DNA of 64,000 nucleotides from Hormiphora californensis. Lineage: Eukaryota; Ctenophora; Tentaculata; Cydippida; Pleurobrachiidae. The stretch covers positions 1,617,024-1,681,023 of the forward strand of contig CM035361.1 in assembly GCA_020137815.1 (NCBI GenBank). The letters run 5' to 3'. The notes beneath the pieces were generated by a model. That model worked only from the letters and a program-made list of their open reading frames with translations, did no database searches and was not told the DNA's origin. Shown in pieces: positions 20,169-32,727 of this stretch; the first letter of the stretch is position 1; each line of letters starts with the position of its first letter. A program made the position numbers and the translations under genes.

Positions 20169-21654
20169 ATGATTGGGGGTCTATCTGATACCCTGATTGC
20201 AATCATTGCAGTGTTGGTCCTACTCATCCTGTTAAAGTAAGTGAAATCAATCGCCCAGGCAGACAACCTTTATACCATGCCTTGCTCGACCCTCTCTCCC
20301 CGAGCCCCGGTTAGACAACTCACAAGTTGTTGCTATGCCCTATTATAACCTTTACAACTTTTATTTATAACAGATTCATGTGGGAGGTCTGTGGTCCTTG
20401 TCTCCGCGTGCCCACCTAGAAGAGGATCTACAGTGTTAATGAGCTCTCTAGTCCAGAGAGTTACCAGCACCGCGGGAGAAGATGCCAAGTCGGTTAAAGA
20501 TAGGACAACAGAGCGTACATCCATTCTGAGAAGGGATGATCTAGAGAAACGGGGGATCCGAGAAGAGGGGTACAACCTCGCAACACCTTCACAAAAGGAA
20601 ACCAACCTAGGAATCAACCGTTCCTGTTCCAGACCAACATAGAACCACCGTGCCTGTTCCAGACCAACATAGAACCACCGTGCCTGTTCCAGACCAACAT
20701 AGGACCACCGTGCCTGTTCCAGACCAACATAGAACCACCATTCCTGTTCCAGACCAACTTAGAACCACCGTGCCTGTTCCAGACCAACCTAGAACCACCA
20801 TGCCTGTTCCAGACCAACATAGAACCACCGCGCCTGTTCCAGACCAACCTAGGACCACCGTGCCTGTTCCAGACCAACCTAGAACCACCGTACCAGCAAC
20901 TACTGCCCACCAACAGCACCCCTCTTCCCAGCAGCAGCATCCCTCTTCCCAGCAGGGATACTTCATGGAGAGCGGCCCCTCTACCCAGCAAGGGTACTTC
21001 ATGGAGAGCGGTGCCACGATCCCCGCCGACCCTAATCATATTGAAGGTGGAGGTAACATCACGAACATCCTAAACATCAACCACCATCATGGATTCAACT
21101 GCAACAACAGCCCCTTTCCCCACACCAACCCACCCATCAACCCCTACTTCACAGAGGTACCTGCACAGATGTACCCAAACATACAGGGGAGGGAGAGGGA
21201 GGAGGTACATCCGCAAATGTACCCGAATCTACACGGGAGGGAGAGGGAGGAGGTACATCCGCAAATGTACCCGAATCTACACGGGAGGGAGGAGGTACAA
21301 CAGCAGGGGTACCCAAATCTACCCGGGAGGGAGGAGGTACAACAACAGGGGTACCTAAATCTACACGGGAGGGAGGAGGTACAACAGCAGGGGTACCAAA
21401 ATCTACATGAGAGGGAGGAGGTACAACAGCAGGGGTACCCAAATCTACACGGGAGGGAGGAGGTACAACAGCAGGGGTACCCAAATCTACACGGGAGGGA
21501 GGAGGTACAACAGCAGGGGTACCCAAATCTACATGATAGAGATGAGGTCCAACAGCAGGGGTACCCAAATCTACATGATAGAGATGAGGTACAGAGGAGG
21601 CCCTCCTTTTCTCGTCATGATTCCTATATCCAGACCTTCTCCAGTGATGTATAA
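20169..21654 (+). CDS. Candidate LAT-like transmembrane adaptor with ten YxN repeats (gene model incomplete)
   Basis: Exon 1 at 20169-20236 (ACCATG context, GTAAGT donor) encodes a 7-residue ectodomain, MIGGLSD, a hydrophobic segment TLIAIIAVLVLLILL, then a lysine. Exon 2 begins at 20374 and continues FMWEVCGPCLRVPT before a stop at 20417. From 20611 to 21654 a 347-codon frame is open. It holds about nine PVPDQHRTT-type decapeptides, then ten 14-residue units such as GREEVQQQGYPNLH, and ends SYIQTFSSDV. Every unit keeps Tyr-x-Asn, the consensus bound by GRB2-type SH2 domains, and SDV at the end fits a class I PDZ ligand. The short ectodomain, single membrane segment, juxtamembrane CxxC and YxN tail match the plan of vertebrate LAT. 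How exon 2 joins the tail is unresolved: a weak donor at 20408 and the AG at 20609-20610 would join in phase; otherwise there are frameshifts. Confidence 0.5.
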
Positions 21655-22144
21655 CAATCCCTTTTGTTATGTTCTAACCCTCCTTTACATTTGAGAGAGG
21701 TTCGAACAAGGATAGATCCCTGATGTCTGGTTTCCAATTTGTAACTGGTCCCTGGTGTGTACTGTGTCTATTTCAGGTATTTGCGAACCACTGAATGTCA
21801 ATGAGAATACATTTACAATTTGAACTCAAGTTTTTCCCAGTCATTATTCGATAATTTGTGTACCCTGTTTTTGAATTGTGAATTCCTAAAAATAACGGAA
21901 ATTAAGTTTTTTGTAAAATGTTGAATCCTAAATTTATACAAATTTTGTACAAAGATTGTTTATGGTAAAATCACACAAAACTTCCTACAACCACTACTAC
22001 ACCTACCATGCACAAATTAACATAATTAACAATCTACTGCCTAACGAAACCAAGACAGTTGAAATAAGTTACTAAATTGTCAATTGTATCACTAACAAGT
22101 CCATACCATTGTTTTTCTGGAAAGTATCTTATTAGGTCCCACAA
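21655..22144. other. AT-rich intergenic sequence between two converging genes
   Basis: The stretch separates the ends of the plus-strand YxN-repeat gene and the minus-strand PGYxGYxP gene. I see no coding frame or repeat of note in it. Confidence 0.6.
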
Positions 22145-25100
22145 TTAGTGGACCTTATTGAAGGGATTGAAGGGATAAGTGAGGGTAACGTGTTTAGAAA
22201 GGGCTCCAGATTTGGCGTAGGCAGAGTGCTCCAGTTCATCTGCTGGGAACTTCCTGGAAAGATTTCTTTTAGATTTTATCCAGTTTGGTAGAGAGGAGGA
22301 ATAAAGTTCGAAACTGACAGAGCATTGGCCTGACCCTATTCTCATTTCTTTCAAATAAGCGGAGCGAGAACCGCGGTCAGAGCTACATTGGCCTAACAGG
22401 GTCGACATTAAAGGACAAACAAGTGTAAAAAATATATGCACAATGATCGAAAATTGTTGAAAAATATCCTGATATGACAATTAATAAAGTTTTAGACACT
22501 GTCAGAGCATTGGCCTGACAGTTTAGACAATACTATTATGAACATCATTCATTCCTAGAAATCTTTTCTACTTACTTGTGGACAGCATTGAATGAGGTAG
22601 TTGCCATACCAGGAGGAGGGGTATAAGATCTGGTAACTGGTGTACAGGGGATGTATCCAGCATATCCTGGTAGCCTCCTTTCTCTGTGGAATGAGAGATG
22701 TTAAAAGGGGTGTCGATAGACGACATAGATTCAAGATTGACAATCATTATCATTATCATTAGATTTAATCGAAGTGCTAATGAGCTTGTCAGCGCAATTT
22801 CCCTTACTATCGTAGTGAGTGCTAACAACTGCGCGCGCGATTGCTTTCTTAACCTTTGAACTCATCGCGCGCGCTGTACAAGTATCCCTTCAAATTGTGT
22901 CACACTCTGTCCCACACCAGCTGCAACCGCAACCATGCAGAGACTTGATATAGGAGGTATGGGATTTTAACATCACTCCCACATCTATCGATTATACAAA
23001 TGTATCAGTCTAACTAGTAAGGGAGAATTAGCTAAATTATCCGCAAATTAGTGGCAAAATTTTTAACAAGCTAATTCCTTCACTAAGTGACCCTAATGGG
23101 TCCTCTGAATCACCAAAAAAAAGTTCCAGCCGATCGGGCTTGCAGAAGACCCTTATTTCCGGGTGGGCGCGGCACCTGTATTTTCAGCCTGTTTTCAGCC
23201 TCAGGTAAAAACCATAAGTACCCTTAACATAGGAGTAGAGATAAAATCGAGGGCACTAAAGTGATCAGCGACCTCGCATTAGTGGGGGTAGGTGCCGGAA
23301 TTAAGTCTCTATCTCATCTGGTTAATTAGATAATTGGATAATTAGGTTTGCGCGTGTACCGTTTTTTGGCTATATGGCTATAGCCACTTAGGAATGATTT
23401 AGAGACTTTTCATTGGTGCCATTTTGTTCAGAAGAAAATTTTAGAGAGGAGTTGTGGAAAAATTTAGGGCATATCTCTTACCGTTTTGGCGTTATTAGCC
23501 GTCAAACTAGGCCAAATTAGTCGAAATTTCGCGAAAATGTCAAAAATTGAGTTAATTGGCCTAGTTTAACGGCTAATAACGCCAAAACGGTAACAGATAG
23601 GCCCTACATTTTTCCAGAACTCCTCTCTAAAATTTTCTTCTGAACAAAATGGCACCAATGAAAAGTCTCTATACCATTCCTAAGTGGCTATAGCCATATA
23701 GCCAAAAAACGGTACATGCGCAAACCTAATTATCCAATTATCTAATTAACCAGATGAGATAGACTTAATTCCGGCACCTACCCCCACTAATGCGAGGTCG
23801 CTGATCACTTTAGTGCCCTCGATTTTATCTCTACTCCTATTTTAAGGGTACTTATGGTTTTTGCCTCAGGCTGTGAAAACAGGCTGAAAATACAGGTGCC
23901 GCGCCCACCCGGAAATAAGGGCCTTCTGCAAGCCCGATCGGCTGGAACTTTTTTTTGGTGATTCAGAGGACCCATTAGGGTCACTTAGTGAAGGAATTAG
24001 CTTGTTAAAAATTTTGCCACTAATTTCGGCTAATTCTCCCTAACTAAACTGTGTCTAACTCTATTAGTCGAGTACTAGAGTCTCTTTGGAGAGTACTGAT
24101 TTAGGATCATTCGCTGGGTAAAAAGAAGATGAACTTTATGCTTTTGGCACAATATGATCATTCACACCCATTCTCCAACTTGTCTATTTCCATCAGCTGT
24201 TATCTCTCACCTGGTGCATCGTGGCATACGAGAGAGGCGGGGAATACCGTCAACTAGAGGCACCATAGGGGATGCTATGTTGGGTCTTGGAACACCGCAC
24301 ATTGGTTCTGGGTCAGCACGCACCTGGGTAAATATTGGGAAGGTAGTCTCAATACTTGACCAATAATTCCAATCCAAAAGATGGACAAAATGGAGCAAAA
24401 GAGAGGTTGATTTGAAAAAAGTTACCACGTTTGAAGCTCTTTCTGAACTAAAAAAAGATGAATCTTCCGACTTACCATGGGTATCTTCCTATAGAATGCC
24501 TTGTTGGTTGACACAAGGGTACTTGTTTTAGCGATATCTCCAACATCATCTAGGATTCTCCAACTTGCTAACCTCTTCCTCCTCTCCCTTTCCTTCCGTC
24601 GCTGAGAGGGAATGTTGAGTGTAATGTATTCAAGAACAGAAGAATTCAAACTTCACTGGCAATGCTACGAACACGGGGAAATTATGCCCAATAACCCTCA
24701 CAAAGAAATTAAATGCGGTGTGAGCCACACAACAAAATCAATGATCAGTAGGATATGTTTATATCTACAACTCTCACGTTCGGTGAAGATGGCAGGTTTT
24801 GTAAGATGACCAAGGTGGAAGCGATACCAGTTATCTGCCACCATGGATCCCATTCCCAAACCAGGGGGCTTGTCAAACTGTACTACTCGGTGGGGTGCTA
24901 TGGGAGGGAGAGTGAATATTATAATACTGAGAGAGATAGAGAACTTTACTACTCGGTGGGGTGCTATGGGAGGGAGAGTGAATATTATAATACTGAGAGA
25001 GATAGAGAACTGTACTACTCGGTGGGGTGCTATGGGAGGGAGAGTGAATATTATAATACTGAGAGAGATAGAGAACTGTACTACTCGGTGGGGTGCTTAT

Positions 25101-25542
25101 ATGGGAGGGAGAGTGAATATTATAATACTGAGAGAGATAGAGAACTGTACTACTCGGTGGGGTGCTATGGGAGGGAGAGTGAATATTATAATACTGAGAG
25201 AGATAGAGAACTGTACTACTCGGTGGGGTGCTGTGGGAGGGAGAGAGGGACGAGTTAGTAGGTTGGTAACGAAGTTACCCCTCCTATGCTGGCGCTCGAA
25301 GCACACGAATGGAGTGATAGAAACAGCAAAGGAAGGGCAGGATATGATATCTCTATGATTTGCTTTATTCAAACCCCTGCAGTGACACAGGGTCCAACAA
25401 GGAATATTGAGTTACCTGGCTTCTTTCGGATGGTCCTAAAGTTTTTCCACTGAAGACAGGGTGTATCATAGTAGTTAACACGGGGAGCCGGGGCATGGTC
25501 AGGGTAGGAGTGGTTGTAGGTTGTTTGTTTGTTGACTGACAT
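22145..25542 (-). CDS. PGYxGYxP-motif protein, six exons; possibly a ciliary microtubule-associated protein
   Basis: Exons in transcript order are 25416-25542 (start MSVNKQTTYNHSYPDHAPAP), 24778-24897, 24476-24601, 24211-24323, 22576-22683 and 22145-22253, with good GT-AG ends. Coding marks include PPGLGMGSMVADNWYRFHLG in exon 2, a basic stretch RRKERERRKR in exon 3, LPGYAGYIPCT in exon 5 and the C-terminus VTLTYPFNPFNKVH. PGYxGxxP motifs and short aromatic, proline-rich segments are typical of small axonemal inner proteins such as the FAM166/CIMIP2 group, so a ciliary role is an inference. The join of exon 2 to exon 3 is off by one base, implying a missed micro-exon or an indel. The 3' splice site of exon 2 is tandemly repeated at 24892-25245. 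Confidence 0.68.
23016..24042. mobile_element. Long palindrome of about 1.03 kb (fold-back element)
   Basis: Two arms of about 500 bases are near-perfect reverse complements around a centre at about 23525-23545. The outer ends read AGGGAGAATTAGC and GCTAATTCTCCCT. It lies in the intron between exons 4 and 5 of the PGYxGYxP gene. Transcription through it would give a long double-stranded hairpin. A segment near the ends (AACAAGCTAATTCCTTCACTA) recurs in the centre of the palindrome at 59981-61378. Confidence 0.88.
24892..25245 (-). repeat. 66-bp tandem repeat made of a 3' splice junction
   Basis: The acceptor of exon 2 (CTCTCCCTCCCATAG then CACCCCACCGAGTAGTACAG on the minus strand) is repeated six times. 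The steps between successive acceptors are 66, 66, 66, 69 and 66, all multiples of three. Each unit is stop-free in the phase of the exon. The copy farthest upstream ends in CACAG rather than CATAG. Confidence 0.88.
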
Positions 25543-26495
<953 letters not shown>

Positions 26496-27711
26496 TCAGT
26501 TTCGTTTAGGAGTAACATACACAGGAGAATACTCAAACATTTCATAATCTAGTTCATAAATCTTATTTAGTTGATTCTGTTGATCTTCACTCAACTGCCC
26601 AATATGATCTTCCACCTCCGTCCCCTCCACCTCCTTTTTTCCCTGAGGAATTGTGCTTCCCCATAAAATAGTCCAAGTATTCTGATAGATTAAGGCGTTT
26701 CAACAAATACGGCACTTCCTCAACTTCATTTTCAAGTTTAACCACAATGTCAATATTATTCTGACAAGTATCCATAAATTGTGACGCCGGCCTCCAGTGA
26801 TCATTCGTACCTTTTTTGTCACGTTTGCTTCGTGCAAAGAGGATCCATTTGACAAACTCACGAAATGTCGGCAGGGTTAGATATGGGTTTTGATTGTTCT
26901 CATCTGGGTCCCATTCACCCGTTACCCACTTGTTCAGCTCCTGATTATATACCTCGTGTAACTTTTTGTCAGTAACTTGTCGAGAGTGCAGGATAGTGGG
27001 TTTCACCCAGAGGTCCCGCAGTGCGTTCAATTCACCCTTCTCCGTCACCGTCTTCCTATAATGGGAAACCAGTCTGGAGAGAGGATGGCGAACAATAGCG
27101 AACCTTATGCTGTCTCTTGGTTCCCTAGTAAATGTCCGTAGTCGACCGTTTGCTGCTTTTCTTTTCTCCGTCGATTTCAGGTTATGACTCCATAATGCAC
27201 CAATACCATAGTCGTTTCTAGCTGCTTTATCTGGATGAACGTGATCAACAAAGAATTTTTTCCAATTGGTACTGGAGGCTTTGAAGACAGGTGCCCAAGT
27301 AATTTTGTACTCCTTAAAATGAAACATCCAATAGAAGTTAAAGTTAGGGTTGTGCCTAGCTTTACAAACATCCCTGATGTGCTTCATGCGTTTATTGATG
27401 GCTGCCTCAACAGCTTCATGGTTATCTGGCACCTCCTCTGGTTTTTTTTCCTCGACAGCTTCATGGTTATCTGGCACCTCCTCTGGTTTTGGCACATCAT
27501 TAGAACTGATACCACTGCTGCTGTCTAGGTCGTTAGAGTTTTGAATCATATCCCTCATCTCTCGTTCAAGCTGAAACTGATCATGAGCGGCTACTATTTC
27601 TTTCCTCAACACTGCAATTTCTCTATCACGATGAACGTTGGAAGTAATGAGGAGGACCACAATGAGGGTTATCAAGACATAGACAAATGTTTTGGGCGAA
27701 ACAAGTACCAT
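26496..27711 (-). CDS. Carbohydrate sulfotransferase, HNK-1 family (Sulfotransfer_2), frameshifted near the 3' end
   Basis: A single exon opens with MVLVSPKTFVYVLITLIVVL, a type II membrane anchor, then a coiled stem. The catalytic domain shows FKASSTNWKKFF (5'-phosphosulfate binding) and RFAIVRHPLSRLVSHYRK (3'-phosphate binding), the two PAPS motifs of Golgi carbohydrate sulfotransferases. The stem contains an 18-residue direct duplication (KPEEVPDNHEAVE copies). The open frame ends at 26587, but the adjacent frame continues to a stop at 26496 with LNKIYELDYEMFEYSP, the usual C-terminal helix of the family. The break coincides with a run of six T at 26635-26640 on the plus strand. One base fewer would restore continuity, so this is either an assembly error or a recent lesion. 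The acceptor sugar cannot be told. Confidence 0.9.
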
Positions 27712-29031
27712 ATCAACCTTTATCGGTTAAATTCTGAAAATAATGGAGAATCTTGGTTATTTTTAACTTTTTATGACATGTTTGGTTTGGTCCAATGCAC
27801 CCCTAACCGCACCCCGAAGGCGCCTGAGTGCCTGACTCGAACGGTAGTCGGTACCGTCAATCGTCATTATATACGTCTGTTTTCTGTTATGTCTTGATAT
27901 CAGCTCACTAAATGTCCAGGTCTGTCTTGGTAGTGTCTTTCAGTGCTGGCAGATCAAAGAGAGGGATATTTACAAAGCAATTCAAGACATAGTAACAAAG
28001 CAAAGCAAAGCTCTTCCTAGCTATTCTTTTCACGGGGTTAAGGTAGCATATAAAGCAATTGGATTTTGAAATAGTATCCATTATCCAATCAAACAATTTA
28101 TATCAACCAACAGAAGGGATATTGAGTGATATTGAGGGCTGAGGCATATCAAGGCATTCTTGAGGCAGCTGTTAACGTGCTCACTACTGCACAGTGCACA
28201 CTGCACAGTTCACACTGTACAGTGTACAGTGTAACTTTGCAAAATATCTCATGAAGAAAAGGATCTTGATAAAATTATCAAGCAGAAAGATACACACTTC
28301 TTGGTAAAGACAAGAACTATGCTCGGTACAGGCATGTACGAGGGGAAGCTTGCCTTTGGCGATCAATGATTCAATGATCTCATGAGAATACAATTTTTTA
28401 CTTTTCAGTGATTAGATTGTGTGTGGACAAAGCAAGTGAGACTTGATAAACATTTTTTCCGGCTCCTTTTAATTAGGGGTTGGTAGCCCTCTCGGCCTCT
28501 CACACAGTAAGAATAATATATGAGAAGACATTCCAGCATGAGATTATAAGCAGTTGCTGAATCTTTCACAATTCACACGCTTCTCAATGAGGGAAGATAG
28601 ATCCCCATTATGGAGCCCTTCACCTATCATGACAATAAAGTGATCTGAGAGACTCTCACTGAGAGTGCCCCAATTCATACCACGACTGCAAAATTAGGAA
28701 TAATTGTGATGCAGTTTGACGTTCAGCTTCGGCGTATTATTCGACATATTATTCAATATTCATATGCCCAATAACCGGGTTGTTGAGTAGTGGGAGGATA
28801 GATAAACAATGGGATAGGATAATTTTCAATAACTGAATATCATTGGGCACCGTGTACCTAGATGTAGCGTGCACACGGAAACGTGAGAAAGGACAGCACA
28901 GGAGGGAGAGAAGAAGATTTTTACAAAAGATTTACAAGATTTACAAATTAGTTTCGGTATACATAACACATGAAAATATACCATGCACTCAACTAATGTA
29001 TCCGCGTGAAGTGGTTGTGAAGTGAGCTTTG
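27712..29031. other. Intergenic, no gene recognised
   Basis: There is a short palindromic cluster of CACTGTACAGTG-type words at 28185-28235 and an ATTTACAAG repeat at 28917-28947. The latter may be the 3' tail of the retroelement fragment at 29032. Confidence 0.6.
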
Positions 29032-29373
29032 CTATATGCCTTCCTTTAGCAGAGCGACGAGCGAGTTGTTACGAAGACTGGAGTAACCTTTAACAGGAGG
29101 GTAGTCAGGAATGGTTTCAAGGATATTTCCCAGTTCGATCTTTAACCTTTCTAGAGTTGTACATCGTCGTACGATTTTTGGCGTTCTGTTGAAGAGTTGA
29201 GCAGCTTTCATATTGAATGATTCATCTCTAAGCGATTGCACGGAGTCCTGTGCCTCCGTATATAGCTTTGGTAGAGTAGCTTTTACACCGCCCCGCTCTT
29301 CTTCCCGATAGAATGTCATCCCTGTAGTTTTGGGAGCCATTTCGGCATGCATTTTCCACTCGTGAATGATCAA
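29032..29373 (-). pseudogene. C-terminal fragment of a CR1/Jockey-like ORF2
   Basis: The frame begins MIIHEWKMHAEMAPKTTGMT and ends SSLRNNSLVALLKEGI. It aligns along its length with the C-terminus of the element at 16536-18086 (MIIHMWKIYQGLAPNSTNMS ... SPRDNSLVARLTEGK) but is clearly divergent. It is a 5'-truncated copy of a related element on the opposite strand. Confidence 0.82.
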
Positions 29374-31405
29374 GAAGAGGGGGTATCATACCCAATAAAT
29401 AACACGACCGTACTACTACAAGTTACTAAAGTCCGATTTTTAAGAAAGCGAACCGGGGGCGCGCGAAATGAAGTTTTGAATTGAAATTGGTAGCGCGTGA
29501 CGTGTGATGTGCATGAAATGCTCTGATAGTCTGATTTGCACGCAAGCGGTTCGCTTTATTAAAAATCGCACTTTATTGACGTTTCTTGTCTCGTTCTGCA
29601 CAGTAAATGGGTAGTAGCAAGGAAAAACGCCAACATAACAACATTATTTATTATCTTCTTCCTATATTTGACTACCCGCCCTATGCTATACTCGTGCTGC
29701 GGACTGCCATTGAAGGTTCAGCAACATCAATGTTAATGGTATTACCATGCACTCACCTATTTGATTTGTGAGTGTCTCGTCGGGCCTATCTGTAACCCTG
29801 ACCTTCTCCCGTGGTCCCAGGCTCACACTACACAATATATCCCGTGTCACTGCACCTCATGTGTGTTACACCCAACACCACATGTCAACTCAAGTTCCTC
29901 CAAGTCCTATCCGGTATTCCCATAGTGGCAGAACAAAGTTCTAAACAAGTCGACTGTTTTGTGGGTAAAGATAAAAGAAGGTAAAAAAATCTCCTACATT
30001 AAATGATAAACAAACTCATACGGCAACAATCACACAGTTCACACATTCACTCACACTGCAATCACACATGACACACTAGGACTGACATACTCAGGTCCTA
30101 CAGATTGATGTTAAACACATAGTTAATCAGTACATAAAGTAATATATTAGTTATCAGATTAAATTAATGCCCTTTGTTGGCGCCAGAGGGGTCTTAAAAG
30201 TCACTTCAGGGACCAGACGGAATAATCATTTTTAAGGATAAGTTTGAGGTTAAATTTTTGACGAAAATGGCAGTTGAATAGAGTTTGGTACGCACCTGCC
30301 ACCTAGAGCCACACTTGTTATTATCATTAAATCTGAATGATCTGCACGATTGACATCAATTGACATCAATCAAATGCTGCCCTCTAAAAGTACCTTCACT
30401 TCATATCGGTTTACAGTTCAAGTGGGTGCGATTGTAAGCTGGACGCCTCGAAGGACGAAGCTTTTTTAGTTTTCAAGGATATTTCTCCCACATCAAGTTA
30501 AAATCAGACTTTTTTAAACTGGCGTCTGGCCGCCCCTTTTTGTATTACAGATCATAGCCCCTGCTCCACACCCTGATAAGATAGAGACTTCAAATTTTGA
30601 GGTTAGGAAGATCATGTAGATTTCTTCATACCCTCCAAATTTGAGGTCTCTATCTTATCAGGAACCAGAAGTCAGACATCTGAAATTTCAGGAAAATTTA
30701 GGGGTAGTTTCAAAAATTTGATTTTTAAAAAAGTTCGGACGAATTAAATTTATTGCTCTTCCGCACCGCGCGGCGGCAATTTGGGCAGCGTTTTTGCCAA
30801 GATTGCAGCCTGCGCACAAATTTTGCAGCGTACTCTAATCGAAATAACGCCGCGCGAGTCGATTGATTTTTTTTTAATTTAAAAACTTAAAAATGTCAAC
30901 TCAGAAAATCGGGTTGGCATGCGCTGCAGACCCCAAGTGCGCGCGTTTTCCACGGCTTCTAGGGCCTGTAGCATAGGCCAAAAAATCGGGTTCCCCTTTG
31001 CAACTTCGAGTGTGCTGCGGTCCCCGGTCCCCCCATGAATCATGCTCGCGATTTCGCAACACGTAGAAAGGCCTGTAGCATATGCCAAAGCCATGAGCAA
31101 GTTTGACCTGTTTTGACCAACCACGAATGCCCGTGCACTGGAGAATGGACCTATCCTGCGCTGTGATTGATAAAAACAGGTCATGCTGTGCTCGACCCGA
31201 ACATTTCCAAGGTCGCTTATGCGCTGCAGACGCCCAGTAACGGCCACTGATGCAGTATACAGTATATCACCTGAGACGGAGAAGTCTTTAACAGCCGTTA
31301 AATCCTGTTTTTCTATCACTGAACCGGGAAAATTGTTTTTGAAAATTGAAAACTGACTTTACACATGTACATTTTAAGTTCCAAAGTTTCAACTTTCAAT
31401 AGGCC
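29374..31405. other. Intergenic, repeat remnants only
   Basis: A small inverted repeat lies at 30573-30662 (arms CCTGATAAGATAGAGACTTC and complement). Segments rich in GCGCGC and GCGCTGCAGAC at 30760-31230 resemble those at 19470-19620 and look like an old dispersed repeat. The minus-strand frame at 30879-31319 matches nothing that I recognise. Confidence 0.6.
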
Positions 31406-32464
31406 ATGTCAACATTGGAAAGCAAAGGTGCGGATGCAGTTTTTCAGGGATCAGAAGAATATGATGGCACCCCTGTCAAGGGTTACGACTTCTCCGATGG
31501 AATCGACTACGACAAACTCCTCGACTCCTACGCTACAACGGGGTTCCAAGCCACTAATTTTGGAGATGCTGTTACCATGGTGAATGACATGCTTGACGCA
31601 CGTGATGAGGACTACAGGGGAGAGCAGTATCCTGATCTCCGCCCTGCTCGGGGTTGTACAATCTTTCTTGGGTTCACGTCAAATATGATATCTAGCGGTG
31701 TCCGGGAGACAATTAAATTTCTAGTTAAGGAAAATCTTGTTGATGTCCTGGTAACGACATGTGGTGCTATTGAGGAAGATCTCATGAAATGCATTGCTCC
31801 TCATCAAATTGGAGATTTTGAGCTGAAAGGATCGGTGTTGAGGGATAAGGGATGGAACAGGATTGGGAATCTTATCGTGCCAAATCAAACTTACATATCA
31901 CTCGAAACATTTGTCCATCCTATTCTAGAAGACATGCTGGCTGAGCAGAAGGAAAATGGTACAATTTGGTCACCAAGCAAGATGATATCCCTCCTTGGAC
32001 AGCGAATAAACCACCCAGACAGTGTCCTGTACTGGGCGTGGAAGAATAACATCCCTATCTTCTGTCCTGCGATAACAGATGGTGCCATTGGTGATGCTAT
32101 GTATTTCCACTCGTACAAGAGTCCGGGTCTGATTATGGACCTGGTTCAGGACATTAGATTGATTAACAGGACTGCTACAGCAGCCCAGAAATCTGGGATG
32201 TTAATCCTAGGAGGAGGAGTGATAAAACATCATATAGCTAATGCTAACCTGATGCGTAATGGCGCTGATTTTACAGTCTACATCAACACCGCTCAACCCT
32301 TTGATGGCAGTGATGCGGGGGCAACTCCGGATGAAGCTGTTAGTTGGGGTAAAATCAGAAAAGACGCTAAAACACCGGTTAAGATATACGCAGAGGCAAC
32401 ACTTGTCTTCCCCCTTCTAGTTGCAAGGACTTTTGCAAAAAAGGTTTTCAAGTCAGACAAGTGA
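31406..32464 (+). CDS. DHPS: Deoxyhypusine synthase
   Basis: The 352-residue single-exon frame matches the usual animal length. The enzyme uses spermidine and NAD to modify one lysine of eIF5A, the first step of hypusine formation, in the cytosol. Recognisable segments are [16 protein letters not shown] and [13 protein letters not shown] near the NAD site, [20 protein letters not shown], and [20 protein letters not shown], which carries the lysine that forms the enzyme-substrate imine. The C-terminus is [14 protein letters not shown]. The start [13 protein letters not shown] at 31406 gives a full-length N-terminus. The lack of introns is unusual beside its intron-rich neighbours and suggests intron loss or retroposition, but the frame is intact. 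It ends only 263 bases before the first SHOC2 paralog. Confidence 0.97.
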   Translation: MSTLESKGADAVFQGSEEYDGTPVKGYDFSDGIDYDKLLDSYATTGFQATNFGDAVTMVNDMLDARDEDYRGEQYPDLRPARGCTIFLGFTSNMISSGVRETIKFLVKENLVDVLVTTCGAIEEDLMKCIAPHQIGDFELKGSVLRDKGWNRIGNLIVPNQTYISLETFVHPILEDMLAEQKENGTIWSPSKMISLLGQRINHPDSVLYWAWKNNIPIFCPAITDGAIGDAMYFHSYKSPGLIMDLVQDIRLINRTATAAQKSGMLILGGGVIKHHIANANLMRNGADFTVYINTAQPFDGSDAGATPDEAVSWGKIRKDAKTPVKIYAEATLVFPLLVARTFAKKVFKSDK

Positions 32465-32727
32465 GATGGTGATTTATTTTCTCAGTTTTTAGCTGTTAAT
32501 TTATTGAAATTTTTATTGAATCTGGTAGTTTTTTAAAACTGTAGCTTCGTTTTATACCGACTCTTCATTTAGAAAGAACGCCCCTTTCGAGATAGTCGCT
32601 TCACTTCTTTATTGTGACTTGTGAGAGTGAAATTTTCCTGAAAAGTAATATGGAATTCCAGTTTTTCCCTGTCTCACAACAATTCCAACCCCATTCCAAC
32701 CCTAGTGAAATGTCGTGAAACTATGAC

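Noticed and set aside
22145-22480. 111-codon minus-strand ORF read as one exon
   Set aside because: Only 22145-22253 fits the splice phases of the PGYxGYxP gene; the rest upstream is intron.
30879-31319. 146-codon minus-strand frame upstream of DHPS
   Set aside because: It has no recognisable motif, overlaps GC-rich repeat remnants and lacks splice partners.
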